Shown: positions 1 through 12,119, counted from the stretch's first letter. The stretch is 64,000 nt of DNA from Cannabis sativa (GCF_029168945.1 NC_083605.1:24069280-24133279), one strand, 5' to 3'. The notes: a model not told the origin generated them from the letters alone. A program made the numbers and translations.

Positions 1-579
1 ATTAGATATAAAAGATCGTTGAACTGCATAGTTTTCTTAACTTTTCTCCACCCCTATCAGATCAAAAGATCCTTTTATTAAACAAATTCTTAATAATTGT
101 AGTAAACATAGAATTAATTTCTAGTGTTTATTTAATATAACTCTATGAAGAGTTGTAAATATTATAGAATTTGCATCAATAATAAAAACACTAACACATA
201 CAAACATATAAATATAATGTGGTAATAATTGATGAAGATAAATTAAATGAAGCTCAATCTCATAAATTGCAATGGTTGAATTTCGAAAATTAAAGGAAAC
301 TTTATTAATAATAAAAAAAAATGTATTGCAACAATATGAGAAAAACAGGGATAAATATCCCTAACTAAAATTTGAAATCCAAAGTGTCTTTAAACTAAAA
401 CAATTAATTCAAAAATAAATTGAAGAGCTTCATCTTCATCTGGACGATTTCACCCCTGGTCCAGCTTTCCGATCCAACTCATTTGAGTTCAAGTAGCTTG
501 GCCTATAAGAAGAAGAAAACAAATAAACAAAGTTAGTCCAGAATCATAAATCCAAGTGGATAATAATTCACTAAAACTC
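1..579 (-). other. Region 3' of gag, no coding capacity; possible spliced short exon
   Basis: Read on the minus strand, the gag frame runs past its zinc knuckle into a GT-starting stretch (from about 595) that ends in a pyrimidine-rich tract and AG near 503, like an intron. The following sequence stays open for a few codons and stops. The rest is AT-rich with no ORF, no pol motif and no recognisable LTR terminus. The splice reading is inference. Confidence 0.4.
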
Positions 580-1446
580 TTAAAGTTTATACATAAAAAT
601 ACCTTGTTTCTTTGCAAGAAGTTTAGGACACTGGGGTTTCCAATGACCTTTTTCATTGCAGTAGAAACACTTTCCTTTAAGTGTAGCATCACCAGAAGGA
701 GCAGCCTTTTTATGCTTCATGGCTTTTGTTCGCTTCTTGGTGTTCTTCCACTTCTTCTTCGATTTGGGTTTTGAAGCAAAGGCAACATTTGCTTCAGGTT
801 TGTTCGTCCCATTACCATTCCCAGGATTATGAGGTTTACTCCCTTTCTTCTTCGGTCCTCCAATCAAATTTTCATAAGTTTGAAGGTCATTCACCAATTC
901 ATGAAAGTCAATTTCCTTCTTATTCATGACATAATTTGATGTGTATGGTAGAAATGCTGGAGTCAGGCTATTCAAGATAAGGCTTACTTGAGTAGCACTG
1001 TCCATTTCAGCACCATGATCCTGGGCTTCTTGGAAATAACTCGCCATGAGGAGAACATGGTCACGCACGTTTTGATGAGGTTCCATCCGTGCATTAATGT
1101 ACTTCTTAGTGGCATCAAAGCGTGACTGAAGTGATGTCTTAACGAATAGCTCATTTAACTTCGTCATAACTTCAGCAGCCTTCTCGATTTTAGAAAACCG
1201 AGTTTTAAGGGTGTCAACCATGCTGGAAAGCATAAAGTATAGAGCTTTGTCATTTGCTTTCTGCCAACGCTCATACTTTTCTTTCACAGCTTTAGATGCA
1301 TTATCCCCAGGCACTTCAGGTGACGGCTCAGTTAAAACAAACAAGGCACTTTCTCCTATGAGAGCAATATTAATGTTCTCATTCCATTTAGGAAAGTTAG
1401 ATCCATTCAGCTTATTTTCAGTCAACAGTGATAACATGGGATTCAT
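580..1446 (-). CDS. gag: Copia-type Gag polyprotein (intact)
   Basis: Encodes the capsid/nucleocapsid protein that packages retrotransposon RNA in cytoplasmic virus-like particles. The frame is open from 1488; the start at 1446 (MNPMLSLL...) is preferred because the first 14 codons look like leader. Order: an N-terminal block with the WNENI-type motif of plant Copia gag, a helical UBN2-like middle (about residues 60-200, with RFDATKKYINARM and NVRDHVLLMASYF), a Lys-rich linker, then a perfect CCHC zinc knuckle CFYCNEKGHWKPQC near the C-terminus. About 288 residues with no stop or frameshift, unlike every other retroelement protein in this window. No protease frame is fused or adjacent, which is unusual for Copia, where Gag-Pol is normally one ORF. 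Family assignment is secure; lineage is not. Confidence 0.88.
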   Translation of the reverse strand: MNPMLSLLTENKLNGSNFPKWNENINIALIGESALFVLTEPSPEVPGDNASKAVKEKYERWQKANDKALYFMLSSMVDTLKTRFSKIEKAAEVMTKLNELFVKTSLQSRFDATKKYINARMEPHQNVRDHVLLMASYFQEAQDHGAEMDSATQVSLILNSLTPAFLPYTSNYVMNKKEIDFHELVNDLQTYENLIGGPKKKGSKPHNPGNGNGTNKPEANVAFASKPKSKKKWKNTKKRTKAMKHKKAAPSGDATLKGKCFYCNEKGHWKPQCPKLLAKKQGIFMYKL

Positions 1447-1967
1447 TTTGGTAATACAGGATACTACAAAATAATAGAAATCAATCAATAATGTTTTAAC
1501 ACAAAATCAATTCAGAAATTATAAGCACATAGCAAGTAGGAATGATATGAGAAAATACTTAAAAAATTCAATCCTAAATAATTTCCAAGGTTTTTCAATA
1601 AACTGATATCAGTGTCCCGTTTAGGCGAGAGTCAAAGCTACCATCTATTGAATAGAGTTGTCAGCTCATCTAAAATGTTAAACATTCTAGCAACCTTTTA
1701 TTCGATCAAGATTGGAATCCAGCGTTGTCCAGTTTAGGCGAGAGTCAAGGCTATTCTATCTTATGAGCTACTACCATTGTTTCGCAATTTGCAAGTCAAA
1801 TATGGTCGCCACCATTAGGGTGATCTATACCATATAAAACACTTACAAACTACTTATCTTTCGAGATTAAACGGTGCGAAATTGCTAATGAACGTTCCTC
1901 CATTAGGGAGGATTACTCACTAAAACAAACGCGATGTAAAACCAACAATGGAGATCGAATATCTTAA

Positions 1968-2358
1968 TAATAATAAGGGTAAATACCATTTTGGACCCTG
2001 TGTTTTGCAAAAGTTACAGATTGGACCCTGTATTTTGTTAAATGACAAAATGGACCCTGTATTTTCTAAATAAGTAAAAATAGGACCCTGAGCTTAATTT
2101 TTGACAATTTTTTTTTAATACAACCAACTTGAAGACAATGCTTAATACGAACAGATACAAAAAATGTAAATATTTTTGTCATAGCACTTTTAGATCGGAT
2201 TATAATTAAACTTTATTTTGACAAAAAAATCAATTCAGGGTCCTATTTGTACTATTTTAGAAAATACAGGGTCCATTTTGTCATTTAACAAAACACAGGG
2301 TCCAATTAGTAACTTTTGTAAAACAGAGGGTCCAAAATGGTATTTACCCTAATAATAA
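1968..2358. mobile_element. Mutator-like MITE, copy 1, with 9-bp target duplication
   Basis: Element at 1977-2349 (373 bp) starts GGGTAAATACCATTTTGG and ends with its reverse complement; the inverted repeats extend about 120 bp. It is flanked on both sides by TAATAATAA (1968-1976 and 2350-2358). Nine-bp duplications with long inverted repeats are the signature of Mutator-type elements. The arms contain several GGACCCTG motifs spaced about 30 bp apart. No coding capacity. Confidence 0.88.
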
Positions 2359-3879
2359 AGCTCATTCTTTAAAATGTATTTTCTTTATTATTCTAATAAA
2401 TATACTCATTAAATTCGAATTTAGAATTAAAAATTCAAAAATAAGAATTTAATATAATATTTATAAAATTATACTTAGATGGTGATTTGAAATAAAATTA
2501 ATTATTTCCATCTTAGTAATAATCTTAAATATAAATATTAAGGAAATTAATTTAAGTTGTATTAATTTAAATTAATTAGCAACTTAAAAATTTCCTTGCG
2601 AATGTATTTATTGTATTCGAAAAATAAAGTATAAAAATTATACAAATTTCGAATATAATAAAAAATTAGAAAAGAAATACTTCAAGCAAAAATATCACCT
2701 ATCTAGATTTTCTTTTGACTAGTTAATTCAATTTCTAATAATATATATTTTAACTTTCTTTATTTTAAAATTAATCAATGAAAAAATCATTGATTTAAGT
2801 TGGCCCAAGAATTAATTAAAATAAATAATTAATTTACAACTCAATCTATTTTTAAAAAAAAATCAAAAATATTGCATAATTAAAATGCAATTTTCGAAAT
2901 TGATTAATAAAATAAAGAAAAAATATATATTTTGAAAATTATTTCATTTTAAGTTGAAAAATTAAATTTCAACTTAAAAATAATTTTATATTTAATTAAG
3001 TGTCATGAAAAATAAATATTTAAGTATCATGATGAAAATCAACTTAGATATTTAAATTTTTCAATTTAATTAAATGTATTAAATTCAAGAAATAAATAAT
3101 TAAGTGTAGAGAAGGCTTAATTATTAATTTCTAGTTTAATACTAGGAAAAAATATACTTAAATAAAATTGTACCAAAATTAATTATTTAAATAATTAATT
3201 TCACAATGTATAATTCTTTCCTATTTAAATATTAGAAATAATAAGTAGTCTAGAAATAACTATCTAGAAAATATCTTATTTGACTAAGTATCTTATCAAC
3301 AAAAATTTGAAAAATATCTAATTTAAGTTGTTTAGAAAGAATCTATAACTTAAATAATTTCAAATTTAGATTTAATTAAATATCAAAAATTAAGTTATAA
3401 CCACTTAATTTGAAAATATTCCATTTTAAGTTAATATTCGAAAAGATATTAACTTAAAAAATATCTAAAATATTCCATTTTAAGTTAATATTCGAAAAGA
3501 TATTAACTTAAAAAATATTTTAAGAATCTTTAATAACTAATGCCTAGGATTCCTCAACTTAATTTAAAATTTAAATAAAATATTCAAATTTAAGTTAGAT
3601 AAGAAAAATCAGTTGATACAACTAATTTATAACTTAAATAGGAATATTTAATTAAATAAGCTACAGAAAGAATCTAGTTAGTTAAAATTCTTTATTTAAT
3701 TAAATACAAGAAAAATACAAATAGTTTTATCTAGAAATAATATCTAAAACTAAAGGTGTTTTTCTTAAAATTAACTTTAAAATATTAAAATAAAAATAAA
3801 TTTCACATATTTTAAAAGTTAATTATGTTGCTAATTCAATTTGATTAGGTCAAACTAATATAATTAACCTAGTACAGTT

Positions 3880-4345
3880 ATTTAAATCAGGCAAATGGGC
3901 CTTCACAATTGGGGTAGTTCATGTGAGGGGGTGCTGGGTTCAGTATGTCGTACCCACTTCTATGGCTCCCAACTCTCACACAAGGCCCAAAAGAGAGGAA
4001 TTTAACCTTAAAATAAATAACTGTTATTAATTGAATAGGTCCAATAACTAAATGGACCTAAATAAAATCTATCATAATGTGACATTTTATTTAGCAACAA
4101 CCTATATGCATCTATATAATAAAATAAACACATAGGCTCACACAAGTACACACTTGGATGGATCCTATCATGTTGTTAGGTCATACACAGATGAAAGAAG
4201 ATTGTAAAATTTACATGTTACAAATTATTAACTTGACCAAGGGAGCCATGAGTTAAAATCAGATCATTGGATCTGTCAACAAGTTAACCATGGCTATTTG
4301 CAATCAAGTAATAATAGGTTTTGAAAAACTTACACACAAGCTAAA
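3880..4345 (-). other. Leader block conserved between Copia elements 1 and 2
   Basis: Read on the minus strand this matches 13405-13865 of element 2 closely, including about 105 bp around GTGGGTACGACATACTGAAC that is nearly identical while surrounding leader is diverged. Non-coding in all frames. Perhaps an RNA structure needed in cis; function unknown. Confidence 0.6.
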
Positions 4346-5119
4346 ACCACATACTCCTGGAACAAGGTTAACTGGATAGTTGGAAGTAGGATTTATTTAA
4401 TTTTTAATAAATAAATTTCGAAAAAATAAATAATTAAATAAATAAAAAAAATTAATTTAGAAAAAATAAAATAAAAAAAATATTTATTTATTTTCGAAAA
4501 TAAAACAAATTTAAAATATTATTAATTTAAATTTCGAAATTATTAAAAATAAATATTTAAAATTAAACCTACAATTTTGAAAAATTAGGTTTCAACTAAC
4601 CTACATATCATTTCAAAATTTGATAACTACTTTTAAAAATTAAATGTTATTTTATAAATAAAAATTAAATAAAAATTAAAAAAGATAAAATAAATATCTT
4701 TTTCAAATTTTTAAATTTAATTTAAATAAATAAAATAATAAAATTTAAAAGTTAGCAAAATATCTTACATGTATTTAAAATTTCATGATTATAGTTATCT
4801 TATTTTAAATTTAAATAAGGTCAAATTATTTTAAAAAAAGCAATTTAAAAAATTTAATATCTAACCTTAAATTTAAAAATAAGATAAGATATAATTAAAT
4901 TTAAAAATAAGATAGATAATTAAGCAAAAAGATAGATATTTACTAATTTCAAATTCAAATTACACTAATATCATTAATTAAAATAAAAAAAAAATATTAA
5001 ATAAATTAATTATGATAATTAGAATTGAATTAGGAATAGTAAATATATAAATACAGAACTACACAAAAAATCGGAAGTTAATTCCATGAAAAAGCATGAA
5101 AAAACGAAGAAAAACGAAA

Positions 5120-5345
5120 AATTTGCGAGTTGTACAGACAGTATGCTTTACTGTCCGCGCGCGCACACTAGAGGGTCTGGCCGAGAAACCTGGGCGGACA
5201 GGGTGATCTGCAGCATTCCCGCGCGCAGAATGGGGTGTCATCAGACATCCGCGCGCGTTGTTCAGACAAAATCCTGTCTGAACACGCGTGTGACCGAGGT
5301 TAACTCGGTTCTGCGCGTGCGTGATGATGCACAGTCACCTTATCT
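5120..5345 (-). other. GC-rich island in Copia element 1 leader
   Basis: About 225 bp rich in CGCGCG tracts set in very AT-rich DNA, about 250 bp downstream of the primer site. Element 2 has a counterpart at the same distance (12120-12370). The open frame across it (5086-5385, plus) is antisense to the element and not supported as a gene. Confidence 0.55.
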
Positions 5346-5590
5346 TTTTTCGAATCTTCAAAAAATCATAACTAATTCAAATTAAATCGAAATTGAGTTC
5401 TGTAAAAAAAGTAACTTGTTTAATTTTTTCCATAATTTCCAATAAAAATAATTCCAGAAACAAAATTTCAATTATTTTTCACGAAAATTCACAAACATCA
5501 ATCAATCATCATATAACACTCAATACAACATGAAACCATCCAAATAACAAACAATCGTTTTAAAGTCCAAATTTCTTGCAAGCAAATCAA

Positions 5591-5610
5591 TTACCATGGC
5601 TCTGATACCA
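5591..5610 (-). promoter_or_regulatory. Primer binding site (initiator Met tRNA type)
   Basis: The minus strand reads TGGTATCAGAGCCATGGTAA, the standard plant Copia primer site complementary to the 3' end of initiator methionine tRNA. It lies two bases from the LTR end. Confidence 0.92.
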
Positions 5611-5612
5611 AT

Positions 5613-7514
5613 TGTTGGAAATTATTTTACCAGGATCTTAGATCTACTCACAAGTATGTTGTTTAACACCCTAAATATGAACTTTCTAAAACGATAAAAT
5701 AAACACATATAAAGTTAAGAAAACCTTACATTGATGCAGCGGAATTAATGTCTCCTTCCACTCAGATCTCTAACCCTTGTATCCTTTCTGTAGCAGAGTA
5801 TAATCAAGATCTGAGCCCGAATGTCCTTCTTCTTCAAGTTTGATCCTTCACAGTCTTCCAATCTATGGTTGAGTTACTGCTTGCTGTGTGTGGGCACTTA
5901 CTCTTTCACTAGGGTCGAAATTTTATGAAGAGAGAAAAGAGAAGAGGTTTCGGCCAAGTATAGAAAAGGGAAGGCTCAGTTTTTCTGAAGAGAGAAATTT
6001 CTGTCAGATAACTAATGATGTGTTATGAAAACTTGTTATTTGACTGAGCCATCACTTTCTATTTATAGGCAACTACTAGGTTTAGGTTAGGAATTATTTG
6101 GCATTAAAATAATGAAAATATTAATTTGAAATTCCACAAATAGTGGCCGGCCATGGTGTAGTTTATGGGCCCCACTTGATTTTGCAGTTTTAACAAATTT
6201 TATCTCTATTTTCTCAAAAACGCCAATTTTCCAATTCTAACCATTTAAATGCCAAAACTAATTATTTAATAACTAAAATAGATTATTAAATAATATTGTC
6301 ATTTAATTTAATTATTAACTAGACATATAAAGTACATTAATAAATAAATAAACCTAGAATCTCTTTTCTTTACAATTTCACCCCTGCTTAGTGAAAATTC
6401 AAAAATTAGACATAGTCTAACTTTAGAATTATAATTGATCAATCACGAATCAATTAATGAGTCTTACAAGCAGAATTTTCTCAACTAGAATGGGGACCAT
6501 GGATCTATATGCTGAGCTTCCTATAAGTGAACCAAATTTACCAAGTAAATTCCTACTTATTAATTCTTCGTTGAATCCACTCTTAGAACTTAGAATTGCA
6601 CTCTCAGACTTATATAGAGCATATTATATGTTCCACGATATCAATATGCTATCTCATTTAACCATTGTTATAATCTTATTGTGATTTAAAGATCCTCTAT
6701 ATAGATGATCTACATCGAGATGGGATTTCTTTACCGTTCTCACCCCTCAATGTATTTTGCCCCTTAAAACACTTAGCTACCTGTAAATGGTGTTTAGTGA
6801 TCTAATAATTAGTCAGTTAAACAAGAGCTCATCCATTTACTTCTATTTGCTAAGCTCGAAGGGAATCATCACTTGACTTCTATACACCAGTAGAAGCTAT
6901 AGATTCCATATTTATGTTCAGCACTCCCACTCAATCATACTATCATGTTCCCAAAATATACATATCACCCTGACCTAAAAGTAGGCTTAACTAATAAATC
7001 AAAGAACATGAATAACACTCCTGAGTTGAGCCTAAGCATATCAGGATTTAGATTCTTTTAATCTTAAGATTAACTACTGATATTGACTTGGAAAGATATA
7101 TATAAAGGTAAGTTTGTAATATCTTAACTTAGTTGCAATATCGGTCCAGTCCAATGTATACTCCATACATTCGAAACTAGTATACTTTACTAATGTCCTG
7201 GAAAGAACATAACACTTACTCCAAGTGTAAGTACACATCATCACTGATTATCACATTAGTGTAAATCCAAAACACTGATGAAACAGGGACCAAGTCTTTT
7301 GATTCATATGATCACAATCACATTCCACTGTGTTGACGATACTGTAATTGTGAATAAACATATGATCTGGATTTAACTGATTTTGTGTATAAATGTAATA
7401 AACATATTAAACCATTAGCATGTAAAATTCATGCAAACATCAATCACTTCAAATTTCTTATATTGATAACTAATTAGATTGTAAAGAGTTTTATTTAGGG
7501 CATAAAACCCAACA
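5613..7514 (-). repeat. 5' LTR of Copia element 1
   Basis: 1902 bp, on the minus strand from TGTTGGGTTTTATGCCC to TTTCCAACA. It contains a TATA-type box (minus, about 6059-6067, TATAAATAG). Very similar to the solo LTR at 17990-19905, which lies in the opposite orientation; the small frame at 6457-6684 is mirrored there and is not a gene. Confidence 0.9.
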
Positions 7515-8275
7515 ACAATCACCTCCAAGAAGGTCCTTGACTTTGTTATCAAGAACATCGTATGTCAGTTCGACCTTCCCCAGAAGATTGTGTCAGACAA
7601 CGACAAGCAGCTCGATAGTGACATGTTCATTAAATTCTGCAACAAACATGGCATCATCAAGAGCTTCTTTGTCGTGGCCCATCCTCAAGCAAATGGGCCT
7701 GTAGAAGCTGTTAACAAAACCCTCAAGGACACCCTAAAGAAGTGCCTTGAGGAAGCAAAAGGCAACTGGCCTAAACTTATCCCAGAAGTCCTATGGTTGC
7801 ATAGGACAACCGAGAAGACGACCACTGGGCAAACTCGATTCACTCTAGCTTACGGCTATGAGGTGATGTTGCCTATAGAGCTAGTGCCACGGCCTCACAA
7901 GAAAAAAAACCTATGACCGACAAACAAACAACACCCTGTTGGCAGAGTCCCTTGATGAATTAGAATAAAGAAGAGAACAAGCCAACCTAAAGTTACAGGC
8001 CTATCAACAAAAAGTAGCAATGCACTTCAATAAACACGTCAAGAGCAGAAAATTCTTCATAGGATACATGGTACTCTGAAGAGTGTTCCTAAACACTAAA
8101 GACTCAGCTTGAGTGTTTGGACCTAACTAGGAAGGCCCTTATCAAGTTACAAAAATAACTAGTAAGGGAGCCTACAAGCCAAGAAGGTACAACAACAACA
8201 ACAACATGGAGCTAATTCTCCTACAAATATATTGGAATGGAGAGCACCTTTGCAAATACTACCAATAACCAGCTT
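7515..8275 (+). pseudogene. Tat-type integrase, C-terminal part, broken
   Basis: Would insert retrotransposon cDNA into chromosomes. Reading frame resumes at the border with Copia element 1 (...SKKVLDFVIKNI) and continues through the integrase core: the SDN motif that holds the second catalytic Asp is present but the next residue is Asp instead of the usual Gly (SDNDKQ), and the catalytic Glu region NGPVEAVNKTLKD is kept. The longest uninterrupted piece is 7590-7916. After it, frame changes and stops break a C-terminal tail that still ends in the typical YWNGEHL...YY pattern near 8260. The first catalytic Asp is absent because that part lies beyond the inserted element. Confidence 0.85.
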
Positions 8276-9204
8276 ATAGAAATCTACTCCAAAGTAGTAG
8301 TTCTATCTACTCAACATTAGAGTTAAAAAAGTGCTAGCACCCATGGCGCTTTTTGGGAGTGGTCTCACACTGTTCTTCAATAGTGGCCTCTACCTTACTT
8401 GGCGGGCAGGGGTAGCCACTTGACATCTAGAAGCTGAGTTTTTTTAATATGGGCTTGTAAATTTAATTTATGTAAGTTGCACAGCAACAAAAACCAATTA
8501 ATGAATGATTGCAATATTTATATTCTTTTTATTGTGTCTATGAACCACTTGCTCACAGATTAACTTTTCAAAGTTATTCTTTTAGTTCCATATGCGTACT
8601 ATGGTACCCTCACAAGACAGAACCCAGGAAAAGTCTATGAAACTTGGTGAATAGCAAGTGACCAAGAGACTTGTCTGCATGGTCACTTGGGGGCACCCAT
8701 ACTGTACAACGCATCGAACTAGCACAAAGAACTTATGCAGAGAAATTTTAACGCTTAGTATAAGCTACTAAACATGCCTCTAAGTCGTGCAGGCATACTT
8801 CGGCTTGGGAAAGTAAACCTGGACCCTTAATTGTCAAGGCCATAAGAAGATAGCCAGGATTAAAGACTGCCTAGTCGGTCACATAACCATGATAAAAAGC
8901 AACATGGTCAAATACTATTAGTGTTCAAACACAGAGGGTTTATGGCCAAAGATACGAACATGAAGGCCCTAAGACTGAAAATAAAGTAATGTTATAAAAA
9001 GGTCTCATGCCACATAGGACATGAAAATAATGTTCTAAAAAGGCTCCAGCCCACATAAAGTTTCAAAAAGGCCATTGGCCACATGAAACATAAAAGTGAG
9101 TAATGTTCTTAAATTAAAATGCCATAGGCGATAAAAAGCAACATGCTATGCAAAACATGAAAGCATAGTCTATATGATACAAATATGATGCTGAATACTA
9201 ATAA
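8276..9204 (+). other. 3' non-coding region of Tat element A with degenerate short repeats
   Basis: No ORF supported. Around 8990-9150 a short phrase (aaaaaggYY...gccacat...acatgaaa) recurs imperfectly several times. Variable, repeat-prone 3' regions are known for Tat-lineage elements. Confidence 0.45.
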
Positions 9205-9845
9205 AAATTTCGTCTACATGTGTGCAAGGGTAGAAGGAGCTGAAGTTGGAGCCACCAGATCGAGATCCACAGAGTCCAGGCTAGCCCCATCATCACCATG
9301 CTAGCTGGCCTGGTGGTCAGCTTCCTGGCCGGCCACCTCCTCCACAACTGGGTCAGCCAACTCCTCGCCATGGGTACTCGATGATGACCCTTCTCAATAA
9401 GTAGCAGTCTGGACTGTCTCCATCCAGCTCTCGAACAGTGCTTTCCCACATGCCAATGTTCTCTCACAAAGGTTGCACTGCCCATGTACGGCAATTCAGC
9501 TCAAGGGTTGTGCAGGCAAAATTCGTCAGTAAGTTCGGAGGACAGGTTGATGTAATCTTCCTTAATGGCCTACTGGCCATCAAGAGCCTCTTGCAACTTC
9601 GTCTTGTGATTCTCAAGATCAGTCTGTAACCCAAAGATGAGGGCAGCCTGGTTAATGTTCTCAATGTTCCTAGCACTAAGCATGATCTCCAATCTAGAGA
9701 CCATTCTCTGCCTCTCTGCCAGAAGAACCTCAAGCTCAAAATTGGCTTTGTCTTTTGCAACAAGGAAAGCCTCCAAGACCTTCTTACGCTCTTGAAAAGC
9801 GTGTGAAGACCCTTTAGAGCCATCACGAGCTGAACTCAACTTCAT
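9205..9845 (-). pseudogene. Antisense coiled-coil ORF of Tat element A, broken
   Basis: Lies downstream of pol on the opposite strand. The first 91 residues (9570-9845) form a heptad-rich coiled coil (FQERKKVLEAFLVAKDKANF, then LEVLLAERQRMVSRLEIM), ending at a stop at 9570. Translation can be followed through further frames to an acidic C-terminal tail rich in Asp/Glu near 9230-9340. Function unknown. Extra ORFs, sometimes antisense, are established for plant Tat-type Gypsy elements, and Tat element B has a coiled-coil antisense ORF at the matching place (60300-61231). No conserved enzymatic motif is visible. Confidence 0.6.
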
Positions 9846-9981
9846 CAGGGCCTAGCAACAAAGCATCACAACATCAATGTCAAACATTATAACTCTGGTC
9901 GGCCAGTCCCCTAATTAGACTGTTATGGCTTGCCAAACCCTTATATAAGTGTCCAAAGGCCGACCATCCACATGCAAGAAG
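9846..9981 (+). other. Residual Tat element A sequence up to insertion border
   Basis: Non-coding; contains the ggtcggcca-type phrases also seen in LTR-like DNA near 52830-52900. It ends where Copia element 2 begins. Confidence 0.35.
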
Positions 9982-11854
9982 TGTTGGCTTTTGTGTCCTA
10001 AATAAAACTCATTTCAATATAATCAGATTTACTAATTAATAAAGATCAAAAATCATTCTATGTTGCATGGTTCACATGATATATTTTATGATTATGCTTA
10101 TTGCATAAATTCTATTAAGTCCAGAACATATATAAATATATATATACATTTGTTCATGATTATAATGTCGTCAGCACAGTGGAATATAATTATGATTATA
10201 TGTTCAAAATTTTAATTCCCATGATTTGTCAGTTCACTAGATTTAGACTGGCATGATATTCAACGATAAGGTATACTTACACCTTGGATAAGTGTTATGT
10301 CCTTTCTAGGACATTGGCATACTTTACCAGTATCAGATGTATGGAGTATACATTGGAAGGGACCGATATTGATCTTGGATAAGATATCATAAACTTACCG
10401 TTATATTTTTCTAAGTCAATAACAATAGTTGATCTTAGGTCTATGGATCTTAATCCTGATATGGTTAGGTTCAACTTAGTTATATTATTTATGTTCTTCA
10501 ATTTATTCGTGAAAGTCAACCAATTGGATCTTCTCGTGACATACAGATTAAGGACATGGTAGTTTAATTGAGTGGGAGCGCTAAACATATAGCTTCTATA
10601 AGTATTTAGAACTGAAACAATAATTTCCTTCAATCTTGGCTGAATAGAGATAAATGATTGAGACCGCATTTCAGTAATTATATTAGTTTACTAAAGTATC
10701 ATTTATAGGTTGCTAAGTGTTTTAAGGATAAAATACATTGAAGGGTAGAACGGTAAATTTGTTCCTATTTAGTGTAGATCATCTATAGAGGATCTTTGAC
10801 TGTTAGGATTGTAACAATGGATAATCATAACGTATCTATATCGTGGTACATATAGAGCGTTCTATATAATTGAGACTGCTATTCAATTCCAAATCTATAG
10901 TGGCACAAGGCAGAATTAATAAGTTAGAGAATTTACTTGGTAAAGCCTGGATCTACTTATTGAAAGCTCGGTTATATAGGCCCATGGCCCCTCACTAGTT
11001 GAGATAATACTACTTGCAGACTCAGTTAATTGATTTTGATTAATCAATTATAACTCTAAAATTAGACTATGTCTTATTTATGAATTTTCACTAAGCAATG
11101 GCTTAATTGTGAAGAAAAGAGGTTTTGGGGTCAATTTGTTAATTAAGAGACTTTGTATGGTCTAATTAATAAATTACATAAATGACAATTTTATTTGATA
11201 ATTAATTTTAATTATCAAATAAATAGTTTTGGCATTTATAGGATTGAATTGGAAATATGATTTTATTGAAAGAAGAATAAGTGGTTGAAATAAAGTGGCA
11301 AAATTGTAACTAGAGATTGGTCTTATTTTTGTGTACGACCATGAAGTATTTTTGGTCAATATTTTATTCTTTTTTAATCCATATAATTCAGCCCTAAGCC
11401 CTAGTTGAAACACTATAAAAGGAACACGATGCTCGCATCTCATCCTCTTGACAAACTTGTCAAATAATGTCAACTATTCAACCAACCTAGATGAGAGAGT
11501 TCATTCCTTAGTGATTTCACCTCCTTCATTGTTCTTCACATTCGAAACCCATAGTGAAGGAGTGCCATGCCTAGACATAGCAAGTCAAGTACTCAATCAT
11601 AGTGAGTAAGACGGTGGTAACCAAACCCGAAGGAGAGAAAGAAATCCAGGTTCAGATCTTGATAATGCTCTGGTACAGAAAGGAATCAAGGGCTAGAGAT
11701 CTTAAATAGAAGGAGTCATTATATTCTACTACAATCAATGTAAGGTTTTCTTAAACCCTTATGTGTTTATTTTATTGTTTTAGAGAATTCATATTTAGGA
11801 TGTTAACTCAACATACTTGTTAGTAAATCTAGATCCTGGTAAAATATTCCCAAA
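9982..11854 (+). repeat. 5' LTR of Copia element 2
   Basis: About 1.87 kb starting TGTTGGCTTTTGTGTCC; the end is degenerate (TTCCCAAAC). It shares blocks with element 1 LTRs, for example around GGACCGATATTG near 10350. No gene inside. Confidence 0.85.
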
Positions 11855-11855
11855 C

Positions 11856-11875
11856 TGGCATGAGAACCATGGTAA
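11856..11875 (+). promoter_or_regulatory. Decayed primer binding site
   Basis: TGGCATGAGAACCATGGTAA differs at three positions from the primer site of element 1, consistent with mutation after insertion. Confidence 0.8.
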
Positions 11876-12119
11876 TGATTTACTTTCATGAAATATGGAT
11901 TTAAAATGATGAACATTATTTTTGTGTTGATTTGGATGTGTTCATGTTGGTTTATGTGTTATTTGATAATTGAATGTGTTTTACAAAATTTTTTCATGCA
12001 AATAATTTTATTTTTATTCTGAAAATAATTTATTTGGATTCCTTGTGAAAAATTAAGCAACTTTGATTTTTACAGAACTCGATTCTGATGAAAAACGACA
12101 AAGTTATAGAAGTTTGAAA

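Larger units (their letters stand above)
1447..5590 (-). other. Long AT-rich untranslated leader of Copia element 1
   Basis: About 4.1 kb between primer site and gag without a coding ORF. It holds a MITE (1977-2349), a block conserved with element 2 (about 3880-4345) and a GC-rich island (about 5120-5345). Near gag a short phrase (gtttaggcgagagtcaa) occurs twice, around 1620 and 1733, as an imperfect direct duplication. The 3420-3520 stretch also contains a direct repeat of about 50 bp (ttccattttaagttaatattcg...). The remainder is AT-rich and featureless. Confidence 0.6.
1..7514 (-). mobile_element. Copia-type LTR retrotransposon, element 1 (left end outside window)
   Basis: The element reads right to left: 5' LTR (5613-7514), primer binding site (5591-5610), about 4.1 kb of mostly AT-rich leader, then an intact gag (580-1446). 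No protease, integrase or reverse transcriptase reading frame follows gag in the 579 bases left before the window edge, and the 3' LTR is not in the window. The right border falls inside a Tat-type integrase that resumes at 7515, so this element is younger than Tat element A. Layout fits a gag-only, non-autonomous Copia derivative, but pol could lie beyond the left edge. Confidence 0.8.
7515..9981 (+). mobile_element. Tat-type Ty3/Gypsy element A (3' part only)
   Basis: Contains the C-terminal half of integrase (7515-8275), a non-coding 3' region with short repeats, and an antisense coiled-coil ORF (9205-9845). The 5' part was separated by insertion of Copia element 1 and lies outside the window; the 3' side is interrupted by Copia element 2 at 9982. 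Its layout parallels Tat element B. Confidence 0.75.

Noticed and set aside
5086..5385. 99-codon frame across the GC-rich island
   Set aside because: Open only because GC-rich DNA has few stops; antisense to the element and its counterpart in element 2 encodes nothing similar.
6457..6684. 75-codon open frame, mirrored at 18832-19059
   Set aside because: Both copies lie inside LTRs of the same family, antisense to the element, and match no protein domain.
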